A stretch of DNA of 31,819 nucleotides, from positions 42,192 through 74,010 of the forward strand of contig BRYA01000164.1 of NCBI GenBank assembly GCA_030267965.1, read 5' to 3'. This DNA is from Triparma columacea (taxonomy: Eukaryota > Sar > Bolidophyceae > Parmales > Triparmaceae). Position 1 is the stretch's first letter. Each line of letters begins with the position of its first letter. Below, in pieces: positions 9,797 to 20,074 of the stretch. The notes beneath the pieces were generated by a model that did not search any database, was not told where the DNA came from, and worked only from the letters and a program-made list of their open reading frames with translations. Position numbers and translations under genes: made by a program.

Positions 9797-12700
9797 ATGT
9801 TTAATAGTTGTAAATGGCGTCATTCTGTCATTCTAATAGCTCTGGTGTCGGCAATGGGATTATTTAGTTCTCATTCTTTCCCTTTATTCCAATCTATCAC
9901 GCATAATAACGATATATTGAGTAAATATAGCTATAAGCGGACGTATCAGAGGACGTATAAGGATTATAAGCATATTAAGGGACAATCTGACAAACAACAT
10001 AATCACAAAGCTGGGTACTTATCTGTACATCAACAAGCAGACCAACAAGCAGACCAACAAGCTGAGGAGCTACAGCACTCGCTACAGCAGCAAGTACACA
10101 ACCCTAACCCTACTCAAATGTACCGTAAGAACCTAGTAATTGTAGAATCACCAGCAAAAGCAAACACAATTGAAGCTATATTAAATAATATGCCTGGAGA
10201 TTATCAATGGATTGTACGGTAAGTTCATTAGGGTTAGGTGCATTAGCAGCGGTGCATTAGATACAGCGGTTAGTGGGTTGGGGATTAAGGGTTTGTTATT
10301 GCGTGTGCAGAGAAATAGAACAAATAGACAGCAACTAAGAGAACAACTGTCAACAAATCGTCGAATATATATGTACACGTCACAAAAACTACCACCAAAC
10401 CATACACCATACACTACACATACACACACACACGTATACATACACACACAACATACACCAAGCAGGAAAAGGAACACCCAAGGCCTCACATTTCAAACAA
10501 CCCTCAACTACAATGCCCTTCTCTTCGAATGCCCTTCTCTTCGACGAATGCTCATACCTTCACACAAATATCCCCCCACCTTTCATATATCCTCACCTCA
10601 ACCACCCTCTCACCTTCCATTTTTCAACTTTCATCTCAAACCCCCCCTAACCCTCTTCCCCCCCTCCCTCTTCCTTATCCCCCCATTCTCCCTTCCCTTA
10701 GTTCCTGCAACGGTCATATCCTCGATCTCCCCTCTTCTCAAACCTCTACCTCCTCCTCCTCTTCTCTCGGTGTAGACATATCCTCCGGTTACATCCCTCT
10801 CTACGTAACCCCCCCTTTAAAAGTCCCATTAATAAGCTCCCTCAAAAAACTAGCTAAGGAAGTGGAGTGTGTATGGTTAGCAACGGATGGTGACCGTGAA
10901 GGTGAAGCTATATCGAGTCATTTAAACAGGACTGTGGGGGTGGGGAAGGTTACGAGGAGAGTTGTTTTTAGGAGCATTACTAAGGGGGAGGTTGAGAGGA
11001 GTCTAGGGGAATGGAGGAAGGTTGATGATTGCCTTGTTAAGGTAAGGGGAAAAAGAGAGACGCGCGGAGCAAGCAGAGTTAAGGGGAGTTACTTTTAAGA
11101 GTTGAGGGGGAATATGAGAGAGAGGAAGGGGGGGGAGAGGGAGAGGAAGAGAACAGGTTCAGATTCGTTCAAGAACTCCCCCCCCCCCCACTCTCAACAA
11201 CTTACCATGTTAAACCCCCCCCCCCTCCCACCCCCCCACACAAAAGGCTCAAGAGAGTCGTCGTGTCCTCGATCGTCTCGCCGGATACACCGTATCCCCC
11301 GTCCTCTGGCGTAAAATCGCACCCGGGTTATCCGCAGGGAGGGTTCAAAGCGTAGGGTTAGGGCTGATTGTTGAGAGGGAAAAACGGAGATTGAGGTATG
11401 TTAAAATGGAATGGAATGATGTTGAGGTTATGATTAATGAAGGGGGGGAGGTATTTAAAGGGGAGGGGTGGGAATGGAAGGGAGAGAGGATTAGGAAGGG
11501 GGGAGGGTTTGATGAATTCGGAGGGGAAATTGGGATTGGGAGGAAACTTGAATGGGAGGATGTAGGTGAGTTTGGGGGGACATAAACTTGGGGGAGGAGG
11601 AGGGAGAGGGAGAGGGAGAGGGGGGGGGGGGGAATTAGTTTGAACAGAAGACGGGAAAAAACATGGAAAGTAACTCTAACCCTACATCTCTCTCCCCCAC
11701 CCCCCCCCCTCAACCTCAGACACTGGTCTAACATCCCTAACCGGTGAATCAACCTCTCACCTCCGTTCCTACACTTCCGTACCCTGTACCGTCCTAACAG
11801 TCGACGGTCGTAGCATGTCAACACCCCCACCCCCACCCTTTATAACATCGAGTTTGCAGATTGAGGGGAATAGAAAACTCGGTTTAACTGCGGGGGAAAC
11901 AATGAGGTGCGCGCAGAAGTTGTATGAGAAGGGATTCATAACTTACATGAGGACGGATAACGGGAAGTTAAGCGAGGAGGGTGAGACGGTTGGTAGGGGT
12001 GTTGTTGAGGAGCGTTTCGGGAGTGATGCACTTGGAGTTATTGGGGGTGGTAAGAAAAAGAAGACGAAAATTAAAAAGGGGGAGGGTGATAAAGATGGGA
12101 AGGAAGAGGCACACGAGGCAATAAGACCGAGCGTACACGAGGGGAGGTTCCTTAAAGCTACGGAACTAGACAAGGAAATAGGGAAGAAGGAGAGAGAACT
12201 ATACGAGTTAATCTACAACAGGACACTATCAAGCTTAATGAAACCGAAGGTCACCAACTCAACGACGGCCACAATCGCAGTCGGCGAACTCTTCACAGTC
12301 CGTTCCCGAGGTTCCGTAGTAGTATCATCCGGTTGGTCCGTCCTAACATCTTCCACCCAAAACTCCACGACAATCCTACCCCCCCTATACCCCGGTCAGT
12401 CATTATCCCTACAATCGGCGAGACCGACGAGCCACTATACGCAACCACCACCTAGGTATAACGAGGCAACGTTCGTGCAGGAGCTGGAACGGTTAGGTGT
12501 AGGTAGACCTTCTACATACGCATCTGTACTTGAGACTCTTCGGAAGAGGGCTTACGTACGTAGTGGTGTAGGGAGAGGTGGTGAAGTAAAAGGCGGTGAG
12601 ATTAGCGCGAGAAGAGCGGCGGGGATTGATGGGGAAGGGGGGAAAGGACAACTTATACCAAGTCTTACTGCGCTGGTGGTTTGCGATTTACTTAAGGAAC

Positions 12701-14604
12701 ATCTGGGGGATTACGTTGATACGGAATTCACGAAAAGGATGGAGGAGAGATTGGATGAAATTGCTAGAGGGGAAGCGGAAGGGAAAGGGTACTTGAAGGA
12801 TTATTATGAAGGGGAGGGAGGACTTAAGAGGAAGGTTGAGAAAATGGAGTTGGCCATTAACAACGATGAAGCGAGGTGAGGGGAGAGCTAAGCGAAAAAA
12901 CGAGACCAAGGTTCAAAAGTGTAACCCCCTCCTCGTCTCCTCTCTAACTCGTGCCGCTTATCACAGACTGGCCCGTCTTCCCTCCCTCCACAATTCCTCC
13001 GTGTCCCTATTCGTCGGTCCTTGGGGTCCCTACGCCGTCCGCGATACCTCCGGTGTCCGTGAGACCGCCCCCATACCCTCCGGCATGGTATCAGACCTCT
13101 CCTCTATAACCGAGTCTGACCTATTGACAGTCCTTGATGGAAGGAGAGGGAACGGGACGGTCATGGGTGAATTGGATGGGAAGAATGTAACGCTTAGGCT
13201 GGGGAGGTACGGGGCGTACCTTCAAGTTGGGGAGGGGGAGGGGAAGAGGACGCAGACGCTACCGAAAGAGCTAGGGGGGATGGGGGGGAAGGGACTCGGG
13301 GAGAAACTTAGGGAAGAGGGGGGAGGAGGAGGAGGAGGTGGGCTGCAAGAGCTGATAGGGCTGACGTTCGAGGACGCGAAGAAGTACCTGGAGTTACCGA
13401 GGACGGTGGGGGAGTACAAGGGGGAGGACATCGTAACCAGCTTGGGACCTTACGGACCTTACCTCAAGTGGAACAACAGCTTCACGAGCTTACCGGAGGA
13501 GTACAATCTGATTGAAGTTGGGGAGGAGGACGCGAGGAGGCTGGTGGAGGAGGGGATTGTAAACAAGGTTGGGAGGATGGCGAGGGGGGTACTGGTGGAC
13601 TTTGACAAGGTTGAGGGTTACAAATTGACTGTTAGAGGTAAGGGAGGGGGAGGGAGGGGGGGGGTGGGGGGGGGTGAGGAAGGGAGCGAAGCATAATTGA
13701 CTGCTCTAACACACTAACATAACCCACGCACGGCCTTTTTAGACGGTCGGTTCGGCGTGTACATAAACTGGAAGAAGGTGAACGCCAAGATGCCCGTTGA
13801 GTTCCTTGACTCACCAACCAGCATAAGCAAGGACGAGGCGTGGGCGGCGATATCCGAGAAGATCGCGCTCATTGGGGAAGGCGGGGGGGGGACAAAGGGC
13901 AAGAAGAATGCCGTTAAGAAGAAGGCCGCTGTCGGGAAGGGCGGGGGGAGGGGGAGCAAGGTGACCAAGGGGGGGAAGGTGGGGGAGAAGGGAACGCCGC
14001 CCCCTCCAAAGAGGCCGATGAGCGCGTACCTTCTCTTCTGCGCGGACAATAGGGGAGATGTGGCGAAGACAACGACGAAGCTGGGGGATGTTAGCAAGGA
14101 GCTCGCGAGGAGGTGGAAAGAACAGGAGGACAGAAGCAAATGGGAGAAGCAGGTGAGGCCGGGATTGGGGGGAGGAGGAGGAGGAGAGGGAGTGGCATAA
14201 AGGGGAGGAGAAAACTCACTCATGGGGTCCTCTTTATCCATCTATCTCAGGCGGAGAAACTTAAGGCCGTGTACGAGGTTGAGAAGGCTAAGTGGTCTTC
14301 TACAGTCGGGGGTCCTAGCGGGCCTGGAAGCTCCACTAGAAGCTCCGCAACGCCAACCTCCCCCGCCGCCACCAAGAAGGTCGGTCGGTCCCCGTCCGCC
14401 TACATGATATACTGCAAGGAGAAACGGAAGAGCGTCATGGACATGAAGGGGGACGACGGGAAGAAACTCAAGTTCGGGGAGGTCACGCAGGTCCTAGCGA
14501 AGGGGTGGAAGAGCCTGGGCGATGAGGAGAGGAAGGAATTTGAGGAGAAGGCTATTGAGGCCAAGAAGGTTATGGAATTGGAGAGGAAAGAGGAGGGGGA
14601 GTAA
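9797..14604 (+). CDS. topA: Plastid-targeted bacterial-type DNA topoisomerase I fused to two HMG boxes (seven exons)
   Basis: Exons: 9797-10218, 10702-11041, 11247-11565, 11720-12875, 12967-13637, 13743-14152 and 14251-14604. Every junction is GT-AG with matching phase, giving 1223 residues. Residues 1-28 are a signal peptide ending in SHS-FPL, an ASAFAP-like plastid junction, followed by a Lys/Gln/His-rich transit region. The Toprim domain starts at VIVESPAKA (E117) and has the metal-binding DGDREGEA (D203, D205, E207). LSAGRVQSV is in exon 3. The catalytic tyrosine is Y436 in GFITYMRTD. Four type IA C-terminal repeats follow (GPWGPYAV, LGRYGAYLQV, LGPYGPYLKW, GRFGVYINW). Two HMG boxes come next: about 1056-1120 (PKRPMSAYLLFC) and about 1148-1212 (GRSPSAYMIYC). 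The last topoisomerase repeat and HMG box 1 share exon 6, so the fusion is not a gene-model artefact. The likely role is relaxation of negative supercoils in the plastid nucleoid. Confidence 0.92.
10384..10456. repeat. CA-rich microsatellite in topoisomerase intron 1
   Basis: An imperfect ACAC/CATACA tract in the 483-nt first intron, followed at about 10516-10550 by a short direct duplication of CCCTTCTCTTCGA. No function is suggested. Confidence 0.6.
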
Positions 14605-14794
14605 AAGGGTGTGGAAGTGGGGTGGGGAGGGCTGATCATTGATAAAGCAATGAAAGGGATCTGTCTTGCTGTAAATGGGTTTCGTTTTATTTTTGGTGGA
14701 ATGGTTGTTGAATGCTCTCAAGCGTCTCATATCGAATCCTGAGTGTCGTTCGCACCGGGCTAACATCTCTATCGAACTTGTTGAAAAACAGTAA

Positions 14795-16999
14795 ATGAAT
14801 ACCTCCATAAATATGGTACTGCCTTCCATAAAACAACCACTTCAAACCACGCCCACAAATTCTTCTGGAACACTGAGTTTTGAGTGGGTCCTGGGAACAA
14901 TTTCCACGCGTTTTATGGAGCCATTCAGCTTCAATGACGCGCTTGAGGACGATTTCCTCGACCTTGTGAATGGTCTTATTGAGGAGCCGTTATCCAATGA
15001 CACTAATGACACTAAATCCTTTGAAAATCAGCACTTTCCTCTCACCTCCTCATCGGAGGTGGAGATTCTAAAAGGAATTGAGAGCAGACTACCCTCAACT
15101 CCACCGACTGAGGACGAGGCTAGGGAAGCTAGGAACATAAGAGTCAAGAAAATGAGGGATAGGGCAGCGGGGATAGCGGCTAGGGCACTCACTGGAGGAT
15201 TGGTGAACGGTGGAACTGACCGCTCAACTGATGAGCTTATTGACACAAACATGGATGAGCTTATGAGGATGAAGATGAAAATGGAACCGAAGGAAGACGA
15301 GGAGGAAAAGAAGGAGGACGGCGGTATGGACATCGGAGGGGAGATAAGGGGTGATATTCCCAAGGTGGTCACGACAGTTGGAGGGGGCGGGGTGATGGGG
15401 GGCAGGAGCGGCTTTGACGGGAGGAACGTTTTCGACGGAACGATGATCATCGCCGAAATGTCCGTCGAACAGCTGACTGCGGCCCTCGACTCCATGCCTG
15501 AGCTCCCCAAGGGCAGCAGTAAGGAGGACAAGAAGAACCGCCGCCTGATCAGGAACAGGATGGCAGCGCAGCTAAGCAGAGAGAGGAAGAGGATGGCCAT
15601 GGAGGTACGCCAAACTTGGATCGACGACGTTTGCATGCTCTGCGAGGGAGGCTTCGGAGGAGTAACCTGCCAAGGTCTCGATGCGTGCTGCCCCCCCCCT
15701 TACCTGGAATTTGATGTTAACATTGACCTCTAACGATATTCCCTCCCCCCCCCCCCCCAACAGAACCTCCAACTCAAGCTGGACTCCACGTCCTCCGAGT
15801 GCACTGCCCTCCGCATGGCCTTGAAGTCCCTCGAGCCTCTCGTTCCCCCCTCCACTTTCACCTCCATCTTACTCTCCTCAGGGCTCAATCCTGACTCCTC
15901 CTACCCCTCATCTCCCAGCCCCGCATCCCCTTCCCCCTCTCCTGCTGGAAGTTCCACCTCCGGCAGCGACTCTGATAATTCAGTGGGCGGTGGTGGCCGG
16001 AGCAGGCTCGTGAGCCTTAGCACAAGCGCCTCCAACAGCAAGACAGGTAGCGCGGGCGCCAGCGTTAGCTCAAGCGGCGACAGCGCCGGCGAGTCTGAGG
16101 AGGTCGAGGTGGTAGGCAAGGGAAGTAAGGTGGGGACGAGGAAGAGGGGTAGGGGAACGAGAGGTAACGTGAGGAAGGGGGGGACCAACAAAGTCGCAAG
16201 GGTAGCAATGATGGCGGGACTAGGACTATGCGCAATGCTGGGAGTCGGCATCATGGGAGGCGTGCAGCAGATCGAGACCCAGCACGTGAAGGACGTAGCA
16301 CAAGTCCAAGCCGCAAACGGGAGGGCACTGCAACACAGGAAACTACTAACGTCGCCGGACGAACCGGGGGAGATCACGTCGAACGTGGAAAGCTCACTCC
16401 AAGCCCTCCCCTTCGACTGGGGAAGCACGGCGAGCGAAGTTGGCGAAGACGCGGAATCTGAACACTGGGTTATAGACCCACTTGAGAACCTACCGGGGAG
16501 GTGGAAATTCGGAGGCAAGAACACGCCGTATACTTACGGGGATGTTAGACAGCTTTACCCACCTATTGTTAAGGTCGGGGAGGAAAAGGGTCTAAGGGGA
16601 GGGAGCACTGGCGGAGGAGGAGGAGGAGGAGGAGGAGGAGGTGGAGTAGGAGGGGATGGGAGTAAAGCACTTGTCGCTAGCGTTGATTACGGGGGTCAGG
16701 GCTCGGGGGATCGGGGCAACTTCATATTTGCACCTGGCGCAAAGGCGACGATTGGGAAAGGGGTGTTCGGGGAGGACAGCAAAGCCCTGGTGTTGGCGGA
16801 CGGGGGGTGGGGGTGGGGGAGGAGGAAGGAGGATGTGAGACTTACGATACTTATGGAGAGCAAGGGAATACTGGGGAGGGAGGGGGAGGGAGGGTGGATG
16901 GAGGAGGAGGAAGAGGAAGAGGAGGAGAAGAGGTGGATGGAGTTTACTTGTAACGTTGTACAGGTTAAGGAAATCACGGAAGTCGGATTCAGGACGTGA
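14795..16999 (+). CDS. bZIP transcription factor with a predicted transmembrane segment (two exons)
   Basis: Exon 1 is 14795-15604, the intron 15605-15763 (GTACGC to CAACAG), and exon 2 15764-16999. Both are phase 0, giving 681 residues. The basic region (about 245-270) has the bZIP core NRMAAQLSRERKR, and the splice site falls just after it. The zipper begins exon 2 (NLQLKLDSTSSECTALRMAL). A Ser/Pro-rich linker and a basic patch (RKRGRGTRGNVRKGG) lead to one hydrophobic segment at about 417-437 (VAMMAGLGLCAMLGVGIMGG), then a long C-terminal region with a poly-Gly stretch and a Glu-rich tract. This layout resembles membrane-tethered bZIPs (ATF6, plant bZIP17/28) that are released by proteolysis. 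The true start may be the ATG near 14914 (MEPFSFNDALEDDFLDL), which looks more like a protein N-terminus. It lies 190 bp after the topoisomerase on the same strand. Confidence 0.82.
16608..16646. repeat. GGA trinucleotide run encoding poly-Gly
   Basis: About ten consecutive GGA codons in the bZIP gene make a glycine run in the presumed lumenal or C-terminal region. Confidence 0.8.
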
Positions 17000-17144
17000 G
17001 AAGGAACGTTACTTAAGGGGGGACAAGGAAGGGAGGGGGGGGGAGTGGGAGGGTTCTTCATTTAATTTGGAAAATTTGCATCACAAATCAATAAGTTTTC
17101 TTTTCTAATGGGGGGGGGGGGCTTTATACACGAGACGTGTTATA

Positions 17145-17663
17145 TCACTTTTCGCTCTCAGTTTTCGGCCGCTCCGACTGTGGGGTGGTGGTGGTTTTGA
17201 GAGAGATATAACGGATGTGTGTGAGTTAGGAGAGCAACGTCTAGTGCCCACTGCGTACACCTCTCGCCTCTTATGATGTCTCACCTCGTTGAATTTTCTC
17301 ATTGCCTTCCCTAGTCCTGTCCCCTTGTCTCTCCCCCCAGCTTCCATAACCATGTAATTAGCCAGTCCCCTCACCGCCGCAGCCTTGGCGTTCTCCACCT
17401 CCACCTCATCCGTGAGGTTGGCGTTGGCCCTGAACTGGGAACGAAGGGTGGTACGGAGTGCTACGGACTTTGGAGTTGAACCAGGTGCTATGTGTGAGAT
17501 TAAACGGAGACAATCACGGTAAAGCTGTAGTGATGGTGTTGATTTATCCGTGTTAGTTGTACGTATGCTATATTGGTTGTATACTTGTCAGGTATGCGTG
17601 GCGTATTTGTTGAATATTTGTGGCATTTACCTCAATGGATGTTCGGGAGACTGCGGATGCCAT
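17145..17663 (-). CDS. LYR-motif (Complex 1 LYR) protein, three exons
   Basis: Exons are 17663-17631 (33 nt), 17524-17285 (240 nt) and 17177-17145 (33 nt). Introns begin GTAAATG and GTGAGAC and end CTACAG and CCACAG; all junctions are phase 0, giving 101 residues, the normal size for this family. The LYR tripeptide is at 12-14 (ELYRDCLRLI), immediately after the first intron, followed by SQFRANANLTD and ANYMVMEAGGRDK, matching the family's three-helix pattern with the conserved Phe-Arg. LYR proteins are small, usually mitochondrial, and act as assembly factors or subunits for respiratory complexes or Fe-S cluster delivery, often with acyl carrier protein. Which subfamily this is (SDHAF, LYRM4 or other) cannot be told. 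It converges with the bZIP gene and is divergent from the next gene. Confidence 0.85.
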
Positions 17664-17906
17664 CGTTATTTTTGCTGTTTTGGCTATTCTTGATGCTTTG
17701 ATGATATTATACTATAGTTCGTTGATATGTCGGTTGATTGGGGTTAAAAGCAATCTTCCAAATGATGATATTACGTCTCAATTGAAAATTGGGCCCAAAA
17801 GTGGCTGAAAGGCTGAAAAGTCGAGAAAAATTTGAGTTCTGAAGGAGCCGGTGGTCATAAATGCGTTGGTCTAATTTCCTCCTCATTAACGCCAATTCAA
17901 TCAAAA

Positions 17907-18878
17907 ATGACTTCACACATCGTTTTAATAGTCCTAATATTACTATTCATACCATCGAGAAGCTTTAAAAGCTCCTTCATTAGGAATAAAATGCCATCAA
18001 TTACTCGGTCGAAAACATCAACAACTTTCGCCCCCTCAAATTGGCCACTAAAGTCATCCACCGTGGAGACATTCAGCACTAACTGCATCGGGACAATGAC
18101 AGAAACATCAGGAGCATTCAATGTAAAAACAAGCGGCTGGGATGGAATAATCTCGGTCGGGGATGGTGAGTAGGGGTGGTCAATGACCAAGTTGAATATG
18201 ACAGTCTTGGGGAAGGAGGGAGCTGGGGGCGGGCTATATGAGATGGAGAGTGGGGACTAGGAAGTTTGGCTCTCCTAGGTGGAGGAGAATACTTATCTAG
18301 TGGACTTTGTCTCGGTGGACAATGGAGCTTGTGGTCGTCATCTCAGGTCATCATCTCAGGTCGTCAACTATTCTTTGGTCTCTCCTCCGTTCACATCTTC
18401 CGCGCGTGTGTTCGTGTTCCGCGTGTGTGTTCGTGTTCTCCCCCCTTTCATTCCCCTTCGCCTGCTAACACCCCCCTCCCCCCCTCCCCCCCTTTCTTCA
18501 GCCCTGACAATATACTACACCCCACCAGACAACTACTTCTCCGACCCTTCTACCCCGCTCCTTTTCTACGGCGGGTTCAACTCATACGACGGCAGCGCCC
18601 CTCCCTTAACCCTCCCCTTAACCCCCTGCTGGGACGATAATGATTTCGCAAAAGGTGAATACAAGTGTCACTTGACTGTTCCGAACTTTGCGCGGTCCAT
18701 AAAGTTCGCAGTCACCGACGGGGTGCGCTATGACACGGGACCGGGGACGGAGGAGGGGGAGTGGTTTGAGATCCACGTAACGAACGTACAGGTTGAGGGG
18801 GAGGGGGGGGATGTTCGACTGATGAGACACGACCCAATTACAAAGGCGATGACACTTTTGGGAGTCGTGGAGAATTAG
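17907..18878 (+). CDS. Predicted plastid protein with CBM25/53-like carbohydrate-binding domain (two exons)
   Basis: Exon 1 is 17907-18165, ending GATG|GTGAGT. The intron is 18166-18501, ending TTCTTCAG, and exon 2 is 18502-18878. Phase 1 joins as GISVGD-A-LTIYY (approximate context), giving 211 residues. The N-terminus has a hydrophobic signal core (HIVLIVLILLFI) and a PSRS-FKSS junction, then a basic Ser/Thr-rich stretch, fitting complex-plastid import. Residues from about 86 to 190 have the strand pattern of starch-binding CBM25/53 modules: LTIYYT, FYGGFNSYDG, VPNFARSIKFAVTDG, then EWFEIHV. The family binds alpha-glucans. No catalytic domain is attached. The CBM call is by eye and moderate. 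The start is 243 bp from the divergent LYR gene. Confidence 0.65.
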
Positions 18879-20070
18879 GGGAGGACATGGACAAGGGGGG
18901 GGGGTAGCATGGGGGAATTCGTATGGGGGTCGACATGGTTTGAGAGGAGGGGGGGGGGAAGAGAGAAGGCACAAGGGAGGGGGATGTAAAGTTTAGCTGT
19001 ATTTTTGAAAAACAGGGGTATTACAATTGTTATTGCAATTCTTACGGCCATGGCTGTCAAATGGCCAATACTATAATCCTACGGGTTTGTTAGGGTGGGT
19101 GGGGGGCTATTTTGTGAAACAAATCGATGAGCAAAATAACCCTAACCCCAACTCTTATCTAAGCGCATTGACTATACGGAGAAGCAGAACGCGGAGGATA
19201 CGGAGGAGATGACCATGCACAGTTAAGGGCATGGATTCTCAAGGATCTAACAAAGGTGTGGACGACTGTTCGCTTTTTGGACGACGAGACGACGCATTTA
19301 TGCGGTAACAGTGAGCTATGAAACGTCTTTTTTCATCTATTACTTAGTTAGCGGCCCCATCGTCAATTTGAATACCATTTAACAAACATTTTAGCTCTTG
19401 TTTTGAGATTCTCAAATTGCTTGGAGCATTTGAATCTCATATCGCGCTTGTATTTTAACAGGTGAGCTACCATTATGGATAGATAATAATCAGTAAGAGA
19501 CTTAGTACGTTTTTTTAACCAAATTCGTTCGGGTGGGGGGTTAAATGGGAAAGACCGAACAAATATCCGCCTGCATGGTATGGAGGATTTCAGCTCTTTT
19601 CGACGTTTTATGACAATTTATCCCCCCCCGGCGACTGTAGCCCATCCAAGAGCGGATTTTAATACCCACAATATCCAGTATTTCTGCCTATTGAGCAACA
19701 AGTCCTCCTCCCCTCTCCCTAACCTCCATCCCACTTGCTCCTCCCAGGTTGAAACAAAAATCCTTATTACCCCCCGTCGTTGAAGGTGAGAGTTTGCTGT
19801 GTTTTTGGGAGTATATTGTCTGTCTCCATCACCTTCGATAAAAATTCGCGAGATGCGAATTTTCATTTTTAATTCCACTGGGACGGCGCCAGAGGATGGG
19901 GGAGGTGGGGGGGATGAGCCCATTTTTGTTGATCGCTGTAATTTTACTTCTAAATACTGCTCTTGACCATCAATATTACTCGCGGATCGGTATTGCTGTA
20001 AAAACCTTCGTAGTAACCCCAATCCCCCCCCCCCCCCCCTGCATCCCTCCTACCCCCCTTCCCCCCGCAG
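18879..20070. other. Unresolved region before the giant gene
   Basis: No gene could be closed. The frame at 19027-19212 is open and partly coding-like (YYNPTGLLGWVGGYFVKQID). A shifted frame at 19164-19226, preceded by a possible acceptor, ends in a plausible C-terminus (RIDYTEKQNAEDTEE). Both may belong to one decayed or mis-sequenced gene. An imperfect inverted repeat (GAGATTCTCAAAT with ATTTGAATCTC) lies at about 19405-19438. Bases 20026-20070 are a long C-rich acceptor tract ending CCCGCAG, so an upstream exon of the giant gene should lie here. The frame from ATG 19914 (MSPFLLIAVILLLNTALD) is one candidate but its donor site is weak. Confidence 0.3.
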
Positions 20071-20074
20071 GCTT

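Noticed and set aside
15028..16524. Long minus-strand frames opposite the bZIP gene
   Set aside because: They are Ser/Leu/Pro-rich antisense frames caused by GC-rich codons; the plus strand has a recognisable bZIP domain and splice sites.
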